Shown: piece by piece, positions 54,861 through 64,000 of the stretch
How the letters are laid out: each line of letters opens with the position of its first letter
Position numbering within the stretch: position 1 is the first letter of the stretch
Assembly: GCF_047511655.1 (NCBI RefSeq)
Contig: NC_133405.1
Location: 92,105,046-92,169,045 of the forward strand
Origin: Castor canadensis
Lineage: Eukaryota; Chordata; Mammalia; Rodentia; Castoridae
Direction of reading: 5' to 3'
DNA length: 64,000 bases
The notes under the pieces: generated by a model
What the model was told of the DNA's origin: nothing
Database searches by the model: none
Seen by the model: only the letters and a program-made list of their open reading frames with translations
Made by a program: the position numbers and the translations under genes

Positions 54861-55000
54861 AGACAGGGAAATAGGGATGCAATCTGGATGCCACCATAAC
54901 ATCTTCACCTTTGCAAATTTCTGCACATCTTTAGACCCCAGAGTTTCTGGTGGCCTCAGTTCAGGCTCTCCATCAATTGCCCTGGGTGGGCAGAGTCTTA

Positions 55001-55192
<192 letters not shown>

Positions 55193-55291
55193 CTATATGG
55201 GCATGGAGATGGGAAGCTTAGAGGGAAGGGAAATTGAGGCCGGCAGGAGCTAGTTGAGTAAGGCTAGCCTGAGTAAGGGGCTCCAGCTTAC

Positions 55292-55446
55292 CTGGGCACT
55301 GCTATTGCGGGACAGAGCCTTATAGATCTCATCAATGTTGGTAGCCACAGATTCAAAACAAGCATTGAAACGGTCAAAGCGCTCCTTCTTAATCTGTTCA
55401 AATGCCTGCTTGGCCTTCTTTGCTCGCTTTCGGGCTGCCTCAAATT
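55292..55446 (-). CDS. SMC1A: SMC1A coding exon (coiled coil to head joint)
   Basis: A 155-base exon: two bases completing codon 1044 (Glu, split G|AA), then residues 1045-1095 ([10 protein letters not shown] to LSRNSSAQ). It is basic and helical at first (end of the C-terminal coiled coil), then [20 protein letters not shown] of the head. The acceptor is CCTTCTATCAG and the donor CAG|GTAAGC. By human numbering it is exon 21. Confidence 0.96.
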
Positions 55447-55624
55447 CTGATAGAAGGAAGGACAGATGATCCCTTAGTGCCCTGAGATCTGCAAGGGCTG
55501 AGGTCCATACCCTGGCAAGAATGACTTGCAAACAATGATCCAAAACAGTGACATCCCACAGAGGGAAAGGAATGCCTGAGGAGGGCCCCACAAGGATCTA
55601 TATCCAGTGGGCTGGCCACTAGAT

Positions 55625-55800
55625 AGTCTAAAGAAAGATGGAACTGGAGTCACATAAACATGGATTCCCCTCTGGGTTCTACCAGCAATCAGTTGTGTGA
55701 CCTTGGATAGGTCACTTCACCTTCTAGAAAGCAAGCACATAACCCTCACTGTTTAGGGTACCTGGGAGTTTTAAGTATTAAAGCATGTAAAAACAGGAGC
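55625..55800 (+). repeat. MIR element in SMC1A intron
   Basis: CTCTGGGTTCTACCAGCAAT, GTTGTGTGACCTTGGATAGG and CACTTCACCTTCTAG in sense MIR order, antisense to the gene. Confidence 0.85.
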
Positions 55801-55826
55801 TGTTATGACATAACAGCAGGTTCTTA

Positions 55827-56039
<213 letters not shown>

Positions 56040-56464
56040 CTATGACCCCAGACCCAACAACAGTAAGGAGGTCCTGGCCTCCAGGCCCAGGCCCCCTGAG
56101 ATGATTGATGGAATAAGGGTTCCTGCTCCCATATGGAAGGAAGACAAGTTTTACTCTAGCTCAGCTTCTTCCACAAAATCTAACCCACAATAATGTTCCA
56201 TGATCACTGGAAACTATAGGCTAACACCGTTATCTCACTTCTAGCACTTCCCCAAAGCCGTGCAAATCTGTCTCTGGAGGAGCAGCTGGTAGTGCCCTTT
56301 TCTAGCTCTCAGTCCAGGCCATGAGCCAACACATGCCACGATGACCTAGAGGCTCCCACACAGATTGCTCTAGACTCCACTTACAGCTCCACAATAACTA
56401 AGGCAACTCACGTTTTCTGCTTAGATCACTACATCTCAGCAATTTTGGCTTTAAGTCTTACAGC

Positions 56465-57140
56465 TATTGCCACTTTCAGTCAATAACTATTTTCTGAATG
56501 CCAATCAAGTGCTAGGCACTGAGGCTGTCTGTCATGCCCTGTGAGCCACGGTTTCTGAGTTCACTGAGCTCAGTGGGCTAACAGAGGAACACTTGTAAGT
56601 AAACAACCAGCATACTGTAGGTTGAATGAATTTCAAAACAACCATACCAAGACAAGTGTTGAATCATACAAAAGGGTACCTAACTCAGACCCTGGTGCCA
56701 GGAAAGGCTCCCGGGAATGTGTGTAAGCTGAGGTCTACAGAATGAATGTGTGAGGAGAGAGAGAAAAATAGTCTTCTACGCAGCTGAGAGCATCACAGGC
56801 AAAACCTGGGTGTGTGTGCAGGGGGTGAGGAGGTTGTTCTTCATGGCTAATTTATTTATTAAATTAAAAACAATTCAGGAGTAATCAGCTTTAATAAACT
56901 CCAAAAGACAAAAATAAAAATCAACACAGCACTATCAATTATGTGTATACATGCATGCATGTGTACACTCACACAAGTGTCCTGGGGAAGGGCACAGGAA
57001 GAGAAGAGGGTGGATAGACAAGAAGAAACCAGGTTATGAAAGATCTTACAAGGTTTAGACTTTATCCCAATGGAGACCACTGAATGATTTAAAGAACAAG
57101 AAGGACATGAACTTATTTACATTTTAGAAAACCCTTCTGA
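56465..57140. repeat. L2-type remnants
   Basis: TTTCTGAATGCCAATCAAGT, GCTAGGCACTGAGGCTGTC, then GATCTTACAAGGTTTAGACT and ACTTATTTACATTTTAGAAA. These are pieces of ancient LINE2-type sequence with unclear joins. Confidence 0.5.
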
Positions 57141-57447
57141 AAATCTATATACATAGTTGTGAGTGCTCTCTAGGATAGGCTTTTAAGTGAAATATGAAAG
57201 GCATACAATAGTATACTATCTTTTAATAAAGAGAAGGTGGAGGGAATATGAATATATTCGCATTCAAATGTACTTGTATTTTAAACCTGGAACAAGAAAA
57301 GGATAATCCAAAAACTAACTAAAAGGGTGATCTACAGAAAAAAGAAGGGGACAGAAACAGAAGCTAGAGTTCTCTTCATTTACTTTGTTTTATACTTTTA
57401 ATTTCAGAACCACATGAAAATGTCATATAATTATAAAACAAAATTAA
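57141..57447. other. Unassigned intronic DNA
   Basis: No repeat family or exon recognised. Confidence 0.4.
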
Positions 57448-57545
57448 GGGCTGGTGGAGTGGCTCAAGTGGTAGAGTGCCTGCCTAGCAAGTATGAGGCC
57501 CTGAGTTCAAACTTCAGTTCTGCCAAAAAATAAAAATAAAAAAAT
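57448..57545 (+). repeat. ID-half SINE
   Basis: GGGCTGGTGGAGTGGCTCAA through GTTCAAACTTCAGTTCTGCC and an A-rich tail. Confidence 0.87.
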
Positions 57546-57662
57546 AAATTGAAATATGAAAAACACTGGATAAAAAATTATCGGGGAACAAGATGTTCAC
57601 AAGATCCCAAAGCATCCTAAAGATTATTTACGAATTAATGAGAAAGGTAGAAATGCATGTTT

Positions 57663-57783
57663 AGCTGGGCATAGTGGTTCCCACCTGTAATCCCAGCTCC
57701 AGGGAGGCTGAGTCTGGATGATCACCAGTTCAAGGCCACTCTGGACTATATCGTGAGACCCTGTCTCAAAAACAACAACAAAA
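57663..57783 (+). repeat. B1-like monomer
   Basis: GCTGGGCATAGTGGTTCCCA through GAGACCCTGTCTCAAAAAC. Confidence 0.85.
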
Positions 57784-57924
57784 AAGTGTATGCTCTTTTG
57801 ACACTTTAACTATGGCATCAAACTTGGCATCACTAATAATGGGCAAATCATGATATGGTGCACATCCTAGTGAGATGCAACATACAAGTAATGCATCACC
57901 AATGTAGTGTTCCTTTTCTTTTAT

Positions 57925-58110
57925 CCCCCCAGAGGAATGGAGATAAAACCAAGTGTCTTGCACTTGCTAGTCAATGGCACTATCACTGAGCTACATCCCA
58001 GTGCTTGTTTTATCAGAGACCAGGTATCACTGCTCAGGCTGAATTTGAACTCAGGATCCTCTTGCTTCTGCCTCCTAAGATACAGGCATGTACCACTACG
58101 TTTGGCTATA
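57925..58110 (-). repeat. ID plus B1 SINE (diverged)
   Basis: CACTGAGCTACATCCCAGTG followed by CAGGCATGTACCACTACG. Confidence 0.65.
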
Positions 58111-58235
58111 AGCAGCATTCCTGTCAAAAGATATTTAACTTGAATCCACTGAGACTCCAGACTAGAACAAATTTCCAATTTATAGGATATACGGGATGGG
58201 AAAAACAGGTTAGACAAGATTATAAAGAAACCATT

Positions 58236-58320
58236 AGGGGTTGGAATGTAGCTAAGTGGTAGAGTGTTTGCCTAGCCTGAACAAAACACTGGGTTTGATC
58301 CTTGGCACCAAAAAAGAAAA
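58236..58320 (+). repeat. ID element
   Basis: AGGGGTTGGAATGTAGCTAA through GGTTTGATCCTTGGCACC. Confidence 0.8.
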
Positions 58321-58673
58321 GACCAAAAAAACCCAACATATCCACAAGGTGGGACATTTTCCAAGATAATTCACATAGACTCTTTAAAAGATCAATGCCA
58401 TGAATAAAAAGGTGAAGAGACTGTTCCATATTAAACGCAACAAAAGAAATGTAACAACCAAAAAAAGCAATGTTTAAATCTTGACCAGATGCTAGTTTAA
58501 AAAAGAAGAAAGAAATTGCAAGAAACTTTTAGACTACTAAGGGGAATTCAAATATGGATTGAACAGTAAATATCATGAAATAATTATTCATTTTCATTAG
58601 TGCAATATAGAATTGTGGTTATGTAGAATCCCTTGTTCTTAGCATGCTGAAGTATTTAGGATTGAAAAATCTT

Positions 58674-58707
58674 TTTTTTTTTTGGGTACTGGGGTTTCAA
58701 CTCAGGG
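58674..58707 (-). repeat. 34-bp SINE-tail insertion with TSD
   Basis: Only the T-run and GGGTACTGGGGTTTCAACTC of a minus-strand ID half are present. The TSD TGAAAAATCTT lies at 58663-58673 and 58708-58718, so it is a complete but extremely truncated retroposition event. Confidence 0.8.
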
Positions 58708-59252
58708 TGAAAAATCTTGATGTCTGTACTTTTTCTCGAAAGGTGCAGCAAAAAAAGATGTCCATGTAGTGGAGTGAAGAGAGACAGGGAAGAAAGATGG
58801 GAGAGAAAGAAAATGTAGCAAAATATTCACTAGTGAAAGACATATGTTTGGGTGTTCATTGTTCTACTTTTTCAACTTTTCTATAAGTTTAAAACATTTC
58901 AAAATTAAAGTATGGGGAAAGTCAAAATGCTAAAAAAAAAAAAAAGCAAACTTGAAAACAAAATAAAACAAAGAAACTTAACTGTCTTTAACCTATCTAG
59001 TTAAATACTCAAGAGAATTCTTTCAAATTACATTAAAACATAGGAACATAACTAGACATATTGTCAAGGAAACCTGTCAACTATTTAAAACTACACTCGA
59101 TAATCAAATTATTACCAATAACATCTAAATATGATTTTCAAACTATTACATAGAGTTGGATATAGTTAATATGTTAGTGTTGTTAGGAACCCAGGTTTCT
59201 AAGAAAAATTGGAGATGTAAACATAAAGGCAATGATGTTAAACTGTGAAAAT

Positions 59253-59467
59253 AACTTTTTTGAAGTACTGAGGTTTAAACTGAGGGCCTCAAGCTTGCTA
59301 GGCAAGTGCTCTACCACTTGAGCCATAACTTCAGTCCCTTTTGCTTTAATTTGTTTTTCAGATAGGGTCTTATGTTTTACCAGGTCATCTGTGGACCAAG
59401 ATCCTCCAACCCCCACCTGCCAAGTAGCTGGGATTGAAGGTGTTCACTGCCACCATCACACCTGACT
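59253..59467 (-). repeat. Dimeric B1/ID-type SINE (diverged)
   Basis: GAAGTACTGAGGTTTAAACT through CACTGCCACCATCACACC. Confidence 0.75.
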
Positions 59468-60245
59468 GAAAATTATAATTTTAATTGAAAGTATCAATAT
59501 GAACTCAGGATGTATTTTTTCCTTCAAATTAAAACTGCATTTAGTAGCTCAATCTACTGAAAAGTTCTAGAAACACAACCAACACAGCAGTCATGAGCAC
59601 TCTAGTATCCAGATGGTAGTTGCTAAATAACAGCAGTTCCCACTAAAAAAAAAGTCACAGCTTCTTAGTGGAAATGGATGATTCCAGGTCTGGGGTGAGA
59701 AATGTAAAGGATGAGCCTGGACATTATCAGAAAGCAAGGAAGATGACAAAGATTATATATAACAGTTGTGTCAAAATGATTCAGAAGCCAACCTAAATGC
59801 ATTCCACTGACCAAAGATGGAATAACCAGAGCACCAAGGATGAAAACTACAAGAGATTGAAACAAACTAAAGTTATCTAAATTCATAAATTCATATGATA
59901 CAAAAACAACTCAGTGGACAAATCTTGAGACGGTCAAGGAATCAACTAATTTTATAAACTGATGAATAATGGGAAAGAATCAAGCATGTATGCCCAGCCT
60001 TTTCTACACAAACTACCTCAGGGTTACCAAATAATGAGAGGAAGTATCTCTCTATGTATTCCAGGTAATAACAAAGAAATTAAAGAATAAGATGATTTTT
60101 GCAACCCCCAATGGGACGTAGGCAATGATCTTCATGGCTGTGAACCATACAAAGACCCACAACCAGACACTAAATATTTTCTGATGGAATACCACTGGTG
60201 AAGTAGTCACAACCACAACAACCAAGCCAATCTTAAAATTTGAAT
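59468..60245. other. Unassigned intronic DNA
   Basis: A-rich old sequence, possibly decayed L1 3'UTR (AGATGGAATAACCAGAGCAC). No exon is visible on the minus strand. Confidence 0.4.
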
Positions 60246-60349
60246 CTAATCAAGCCTTTAGATCTGTGCTGTCCAATATGGTCACCACTAGTCATAGAGA
60301 GCTAATAAGCACATGAAATGTGGCTAGTGTGAATGAGGAAACAAAGTCT

Positions 60350-60351
<2 letters not shown>

Positions 60352-60400
<49 letters not shown>
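60352..60400 (+). repeat. (TG)n microsatellite
   Basis: About 49 bp of TG with one GC interruption near the end. Confidence 0.97.
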
Positions 60401-60401
<1 letters not shown>

Positions 60402-60478
60402 AGAGGGGTGAGAGGGCTTTACGGGGCCTCCTGTATGCTAGGCAGGTGCGCTACCACTGAGCTACACACCCATTCCTA
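60401..60478 (-). repeat. ID element (source of a perfect 55-bp copy)
   Basis: ATGCTAGGCAGGTGCGCTAC then CACTGAGCTACACACCCATT. Bases 60424-60478 recur identically at 60920-60974. Confidence 0.85.
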
Positions 60479-60756
60479 AAATCTTCATTTCATGGAATTT
60501 TAGCTTATTTAAATTGAAAACCAGACACTCAATTCTGTTACTGAAAAAAAAATTAAATATATATGGAACAAGTTGGGTATATGGGTCTTCTTTTTCAACT
60601 GTAAATTTTAGGAAATCTAAATACAGATCAAGTATTTCTGAGGAAATTTTAGCAACTGAACTGAGATGTGCTATAAATGTAAAATACATAGTGGATTTTG
60701 AAGACTTAGCACAAAAAAAGATTGTCAAATATCTCATCAATAATTTTTAAAGTCAA

Positions 60757-60838
60757 GTGTGATGGCATGTGCCTATAATTCCAGTTACTCGCGAGGCTAA
60801 GGCAGGAGAACTGCTTGAGTCTAGGAATGTGGAACATC
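60757..60838 (+). repeat. Alu/B1-like fragment
   Basis: GTGATGGCATGTGCCTATAA, GTTACTCGCGAGGCTAAGGC, then GAACTGCTTGAGTCTAGG. Confidence 0.75.
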
Positions 60839-60887
60839 CTTCAGAAGAAACAAGCCAATTTCTACAACAACAAAATACTGCAAGAGA

Positions 60888-61000
60888 TGGGGATGTTGCT
60901 CAGTGGTAGAGCGCTTACAGGGCCTCCTGTATGCTAGGCAGGTGCGCTACCACTGAGCTACACACCCATTCCTAGGTTCTACCCTCAGCTTTGCAAACGA
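60888..61000 (+). repeat. ID element carrying an inverted 55-bp ID insert
   Basis: The left part (GATGTTGCTCAGTGGTAGAG to CGCTTAC) and the right part (GGTTCTACCCTCAGC) are plus-strand ID. The expected centre is replaced by 60920-60974, which is minus-strand ID sequence identical to 60424-60478. The insert's ACCACTGAGC is complementary to the host's GCTCAGTGGT, giving a potential hairpin. Confidence 0.85.
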
Positions 61001-61322
61001 AAAAACACTGCAAGGAAAAAGAAAAACTGAAGGAAGGTGAGTCCTATAGATTAAATGAGATTAAATGAGTAGTGGCTTTACTCATTTCCTTACCTGCCAA
61101 TCAATCATCTTATTTGATTCCCAATTCAAGCAAGCAAATCACAAGAGAATGTGTATATATGCTTGTGTTTGTGTGTGTGTAAGACAATCAGGTATATGTA
61201 ACACCAATCACTGCATTAAGGGATTATTTTTTGAGAATCATAGTAATGGTTCTAAGTATTTTTAAGCATTTTTATCCTTCAGATCTTTTAGAGATACAAT
61301 CTGCAATATATAGGTTTTTGTT
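61001..61322. other. Unassigned intronic DNA
   Basis: Nothing recognised except a short TG stretch (61163-61180). Confidence 0.4.
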
Positions 61323-61530
61323 TATTTATTTTTTATCGGTACTGGGTTTTTGAACTCAGGGCCTCATGCTTGCTAAACAGGCACTCTACCCTTTGAGACA
61401 CTTCACCAGCCCTGTTTTGTGTTGGGTATTATCAAGATAAGAGTCTCGTGAACTGTTTGCCTGGGCTGGCTTTAAACCATGATCCTCTTGATCTCTGCCC
61501 CCTGAGTAGCTAGGATTATAGGCACAATCT
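61323..61530 (-). repeat. Dimeric B1/ID-type SINE
   Basis: TCGGTACTGGGTTTTTGAAC through GAGTAGCTAGGATTATAGGC. Confidence 0.83.
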
Positions 61531-61700
61531 GCAATATTAACAAATGAAATGATATGACCAGAATTTATTAGAATGTGTTGAGGTACACATGAAACAAGTT
61601 TGATGATGAGCTGTTACTTGTCGAAACTGGTGATGGCTACATGAGGGAGCATTTACTATTTTATTTCTGCTGTGAAATTTTCCATCATAAAAATCTAAAA

Positions 61701-61781
61701 GTAAGGGGGGGAAGGGTGGAGGTGGGGGGTGGGAGGAGAAATGACCCAAACAATGTATGCACATGTGAATACATAAATTTT
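61701..61781 (+). mobile_element. Very short L1 3'-end insertion with TSD
   Basis: Only the final 81 bp of the young L1 family (GGGTGGAGGTGGGGGGTGGG, then CAATGTATGCACATGTGAAT) are present. The TSD AAAAATCTAAAA lies at 61689-61700 and 61782-61793. Confidence 0.82.
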
Positions 61782-61793
61782 AAAAATCTAAAA

Positions 61794-62290
61794 ATAACAA
61801 CAAAAATTAACTACGTCCCATTCTTACATAAACTCAAATAATATAATAAAAGAACATGTACCTATTACTTATCTCACATACCCAGTACTGTGCCATCTAT
61901 ATCCCCTAACTCTGAAATTGTCAATTTTAAAACAAATTCCAGACATATTATTTTATCCACAAATATTTCAGCATGTATCTCGAACACAGGTTTCTGAATT
62001 TCAAGCCTACCAACATTCTAATTTGGAATATTCATTGTTGTGGGGTTGTCCTATGCATTGTAGGATGTTCAGCAGCATTCTTGGATCTAGCAACTGGATG
62101 CCAATAATTCCCACCCCAGAGTGTGACAAGAGTGTCTCCCACATTGACAAATGTCCCCTGGAAGACAAAATACCCACTCTCCCATGAGAACCTCTGCTGA
62201 GAACCATAAGAGATTTTTAAAAACTAAAATCACAACACCATTACCATACCTAAAAATATTAACAGTAATTTTCTAATATCAAAAAATGTC
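61794..62290. repeat. Mostly unassigned; ancient DNA-type repeat at about 62030-62210
   Basis: GGGTTGTCCTATGCATTGTA, GGATGTTCAGCAGCATTCTT and GATGCCAATAATTCCCACCC resemble the complement of a common old mammalian repeat, family unassigned. Confidence 0.45.
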
Positions 62291-62385
62291 TGGAAGCTAG
62301 AGGTATGGCTCAAGTGGTAGAGCACCTACCTAGCAAGCATAAGGCCCTGAGTTCGAATCCCAGTACAACCAAAAGAAACATCTGG
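62291..62385 (+). repeat. ID-half SINE
   Basis: GAAGCTAGAGGTATGGCTCA through GTTCGAATCCCAGTACAACC. Confidence 0.87.
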
Positions 62386-63139
62386 GCCAGCTGGTCTTAA
62401 TAAACCTCTTATTTTTCATACTTATTTGTCTTGGTAGATTCTTTTATCGACCCAAATCCATGTCATTTTTGGTACCCTGTATGAGGGCATAGGGTTATGG
62501 TCCCTTTAGCTTTCTTTTTTTCACACTACTATAGCCCATAAGGGTAAAGAGCCTGTCTGTCCTATCTTTTTCATGTCCACACTTCCAACACACACCAGCA
62601 GTATGCTGTAGGTGACTCTTTCCTTCGCCTTTACTTTTCATGTAATGAGGAAATAGAGGCCAAGTACACAAAAATGGTCCCATGCACATAATGCAAACCC
62701 TGCTCCAAGGAAGAAACAATCAGCAAGGCCCACAAAAAAGAAACAGCCAACCAGAAAAAAATCCCCAGTAACCTCATAAAAAGCTGCTCCCAACCCCATA
62801 TTGGTGCAGCAACACCCCCATGCTTGGCTGCGCACATTTCCTTTAACAGTGTATTAATTCTGTTACTTTTCCTTAAAAAAAAAATCTGGTCATTGTTCAA
62901 ATTGCCCTGTCTTATAAATTATTTTTACATGTTTTCCAAAACTAGTTCAAATAGGATGCAATTGTCTGATATGTCTTACATATCACTCTGTAAATTCCTT
63001 CTCCCTAACATTTCTCTATAATAGATTTAAGTGAGGTACACACGTTTCAATAGGTTGATTTGTCTTTTAGTCTATAGACGCTCCCCTTCCCTCTTTACCT
63101 TTCCTATTGATTTATGGAAGAAATCAGGTCTTTTGCCCT
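62386..63139. other. Unassigned intronic DNA, possible LTR scraps
   Basis: AATAAACCTCTTATTTTTCA at 62398 and CATAAAAAGCTGCTCCCAAC at about 62774 look LTR-like but not in a coherent order. No exon is visible. Confidence 0.35.
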
Positions 63140-63225
63140 TTTATTTCTGCAGTGCTGAGGATTGAAACCAGGACCTCACATATGCTAGACAACCACCCTA
63201 CCACTGAGCTACATCTCCAGTCCTC
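63140..63225 (-). repeat. ID element
   Basis: TCTGCAGTGCTGAGGATTGA through CACTGAGCTACATCTCCAGT. Confidence 0.82.
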
Positions 63226-63235
63226 TTTTTCCCTT

Positions 63236-63330
63236 TAAAGTCCCAGTTACTCAGGAGACTGAAGACTGAGCCCACAAGGCTAGCCTGAGTAACAGACAGA
63301 GATCCTATTTCAAATAAATCAATAAATAGT
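63236..63330 (+). repeat. B1-like fragment
   Basis: AAAGTCCCAGTTACTCAGGA through GAGATCCTATTTCAAATAAA. Confidence 0.7.
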
Positions 63331-63358
63331 CTAGATTTGGCTAACTGCATCCCTGTGC

Positions 63359-63443
63359 CCCCCCCCCTTTTGAGCACTACTGGGTTTGAACTCAGGGCCT
63401 TACGCTTGCCAAGAGGTGCTCTACCATTTGAGTTACTCCACCA
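63359..63443 (-). repeat. ID-half SINE with 12-bp TSD
   Basis: A C/T-run then GCACTACTGGGTTTGAACTC. The TSD GCATCCCTGTGC lies at 63347-63358 and 63444-63455. Confidence 0.85.
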
Positions 63444-63573
63444 GCATCCCTGTGCTTTTATTTCACTGATTCCTCAGCCACCAATGATTCATACATGATT
63501 AGGTATCTGTATCCAGAGATTCAACCAACCATGGAACACTTTTTTTACAAAAATGTTTTTAAAAATGGGGTCA

Positions 63574-63678
63574 TAGGCTAGGGACTTAGTTCAGTGGTAG
63601 AGCTCCTGTCTAGTATGTATGAGGCCCTAGGTTCAATTCCCCACATTGTAAAACAACAACAACAACAAAATATCAACA
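63574..63678 (+). repeat. ID element with 13-bp TSD
   Basis: GGACTTAGTTCAGTGGTAGA to AGGTTCAATTCCCCAC and a (CAA)n-rich tail. The TSD AAAAATGGGGTCA lies at 63561-63573 and 63679-63691. Confidence 0.88.
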
Positions 63679-63691
63679 AAAAATGGGGTCA

Positions 63692-63780
63692 CAGGCTGGT
63701 GCAGTAGTTCAAGGGGTAGAGTGCCTGCCTAGAAAGTGCGAGACCCTGAGTTCAAACCCCAGTACCACCAAAAAATTTAA
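63692..63780 (+). repeat. ID-half SINE
   Basis: CAGGCTGGTGCAGTAGTTCA through GTTCAAACCCCAGTACCACC. Confidence 0.85.
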
Positions 63781-64000
63781 TAAAAAACTGGGTCTGTACT
63801 AAACATGTACAGACATCTTTTTCTTGTCATTATTCCCTAAATACAGTATATTTACACTGTATTCGGTATTATATGCAATCTACAAATGATGTAAAGAATT
63901 AAGGAGGATGTGCACAGATTATACGCAAACAGCACACTATTTTATGTAAGGGACTTGAACATTCATGGATTTTGGTATCCTGAAAGAGGGGTTCCTAGAA

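Larger units (their letters stand above)
57790..58920 (+). repeat. Ancient L1 3' region (L1M-type), interrupted
   Basis: ACACTTTAACTATGGCATCA, CAAGGTGGGACATTTTCCAA, AAGAGACTGTTCCATATTAA and CTTTTCTATAAGTTTAAAAC give the same 3'UTR type as 17340-18240. Insertions are a SINE (57925-58110), an ID element (58236-58320) and a micro-insert (58674-58707). Confidence 0.6.
60262..60755 (+). mobile_element. MER5/Charlie-type hAT DNA transposon remnant
   Basis: CTGTGCTGTCCAATATGGTC, CATGAAATGTGGCTAGTGTG, then after the interruption GTAAAATACATAGTGGATTT and AGACTTAGCACAAAAAAAG follow the usual MER5-related order. It is interrupted by a TG repeat and an ID fragment at 60352-60478. Confidence 0.65.
56040..64000 (-). 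other. SMC1A: SMC1A intron upstream of the first visible exon
   Basis: About 8 kb with no further coding exon. The preceding exon's reading, expected to end in an acidic segment just before residue 992, is not found on the minus strand up to 64000. The content is transposons and simple repeats, listed separately. Confidence 0.8.
63480..64000 (+). repeat. Ancient DNA-element-like repeat, copy 2 (runs off the window)
   Basis: GATTCAACCAACCATGGAAC at the start and CTTGTCATTATTCCCTAAAT, GGATGTGCACAGATTATACG and GGATTTTGGTATCCTGAAAG further on match 22000-22315. Two SINE pieces are inserted (63574, 63692). Confidence 0.5.

Noticed and set aside
62386-62830. A solo LTR with AATAAA and TATA-like box
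   Set aside because: The polyadenylation-like motif precedes the TATA-like motif, which is the wrong order for one LTR, and no family was recognised.
56040-64000. A further upstream SMC1A exon
   Set aside because: I searched the minus strand for the acidic segment expected just before residue 992 and did not find it. The intron seems to continue past the window.

Overview
This is mammalian genomic DNA, and the repeats point to a rodent, most likely of the beaver/kangaroo-rat group (Castorimorpha). It carries more than sixty copies of a SINE made of a 7SL/B1-like left part joined to an ID-like (tRNA-derived) right part, free ID elements, an L1 subfamily with a G-rich 3'UTR ending in a characteristic tail, and old mammal-wide repeats (MIR, L2, HAL1/L1M, MLT1, MER5). 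The species call is inference from SINE structure.

The only protein-coding host gene I can support is SMC1A (cohesin core subunit). It is on the minus strand near the right end. Six coding exons at 52987-56039, with canonical splice sites, encode the last 242 residues, corresponding to residues 992-1233 of the 1233-residue human protein, and include the ABC signature motif, Walker B and the C-terminus. The rest of the gene lies beyond base 64000, and 56040-64000 is one large repeat-filled intron. In human this gene is at Xp11.22, so the window is probably X-linked. The 3'UTR may run about 5.9 kb to a polyadenylation signal at 47124, which lies inside an old LTR; nearer signals lie at 48481 and 52589.

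Positions 1 to about 47000 are intergenic (in human this side leads toward IQSEC2, but no IQSEC2 coding sequence is visible). The region is mostly nested transposons. At 40761-45162 lies an L1 copy cut off almost exactly at the ORF2 start codon. It keeps an uninterrupted 1272-codon ORF2 with all catalytic residues, a 15-bp target-site duplication (TSD), and an apparent 3' transduction. Shorter insertions of the same L1 family, each with a clear TSD, sit at 7064, 11484, 19331, 38307 and 61701. Other items are a U6 snRNA retropseudogene with a perfect 17-bp TSD (14006), a 280-bp GAA/GGA polypurine tract (20745), and a CpG-dense promoter-like patch with a CRE and two KLF-type boxes (23810-23970) about 1.4 kb from an RFX X-box-like site (25303).

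I found no operon-like or novel multi-gene system. The most unusual structures are the ORF2-only L1 with its transduced tail, a perfect 55-bp templated duplication of ID sequence inside an oppositely oriented ID element (60920-60974), and the LTR-located polyadenylation signal downstream of SMC1A.
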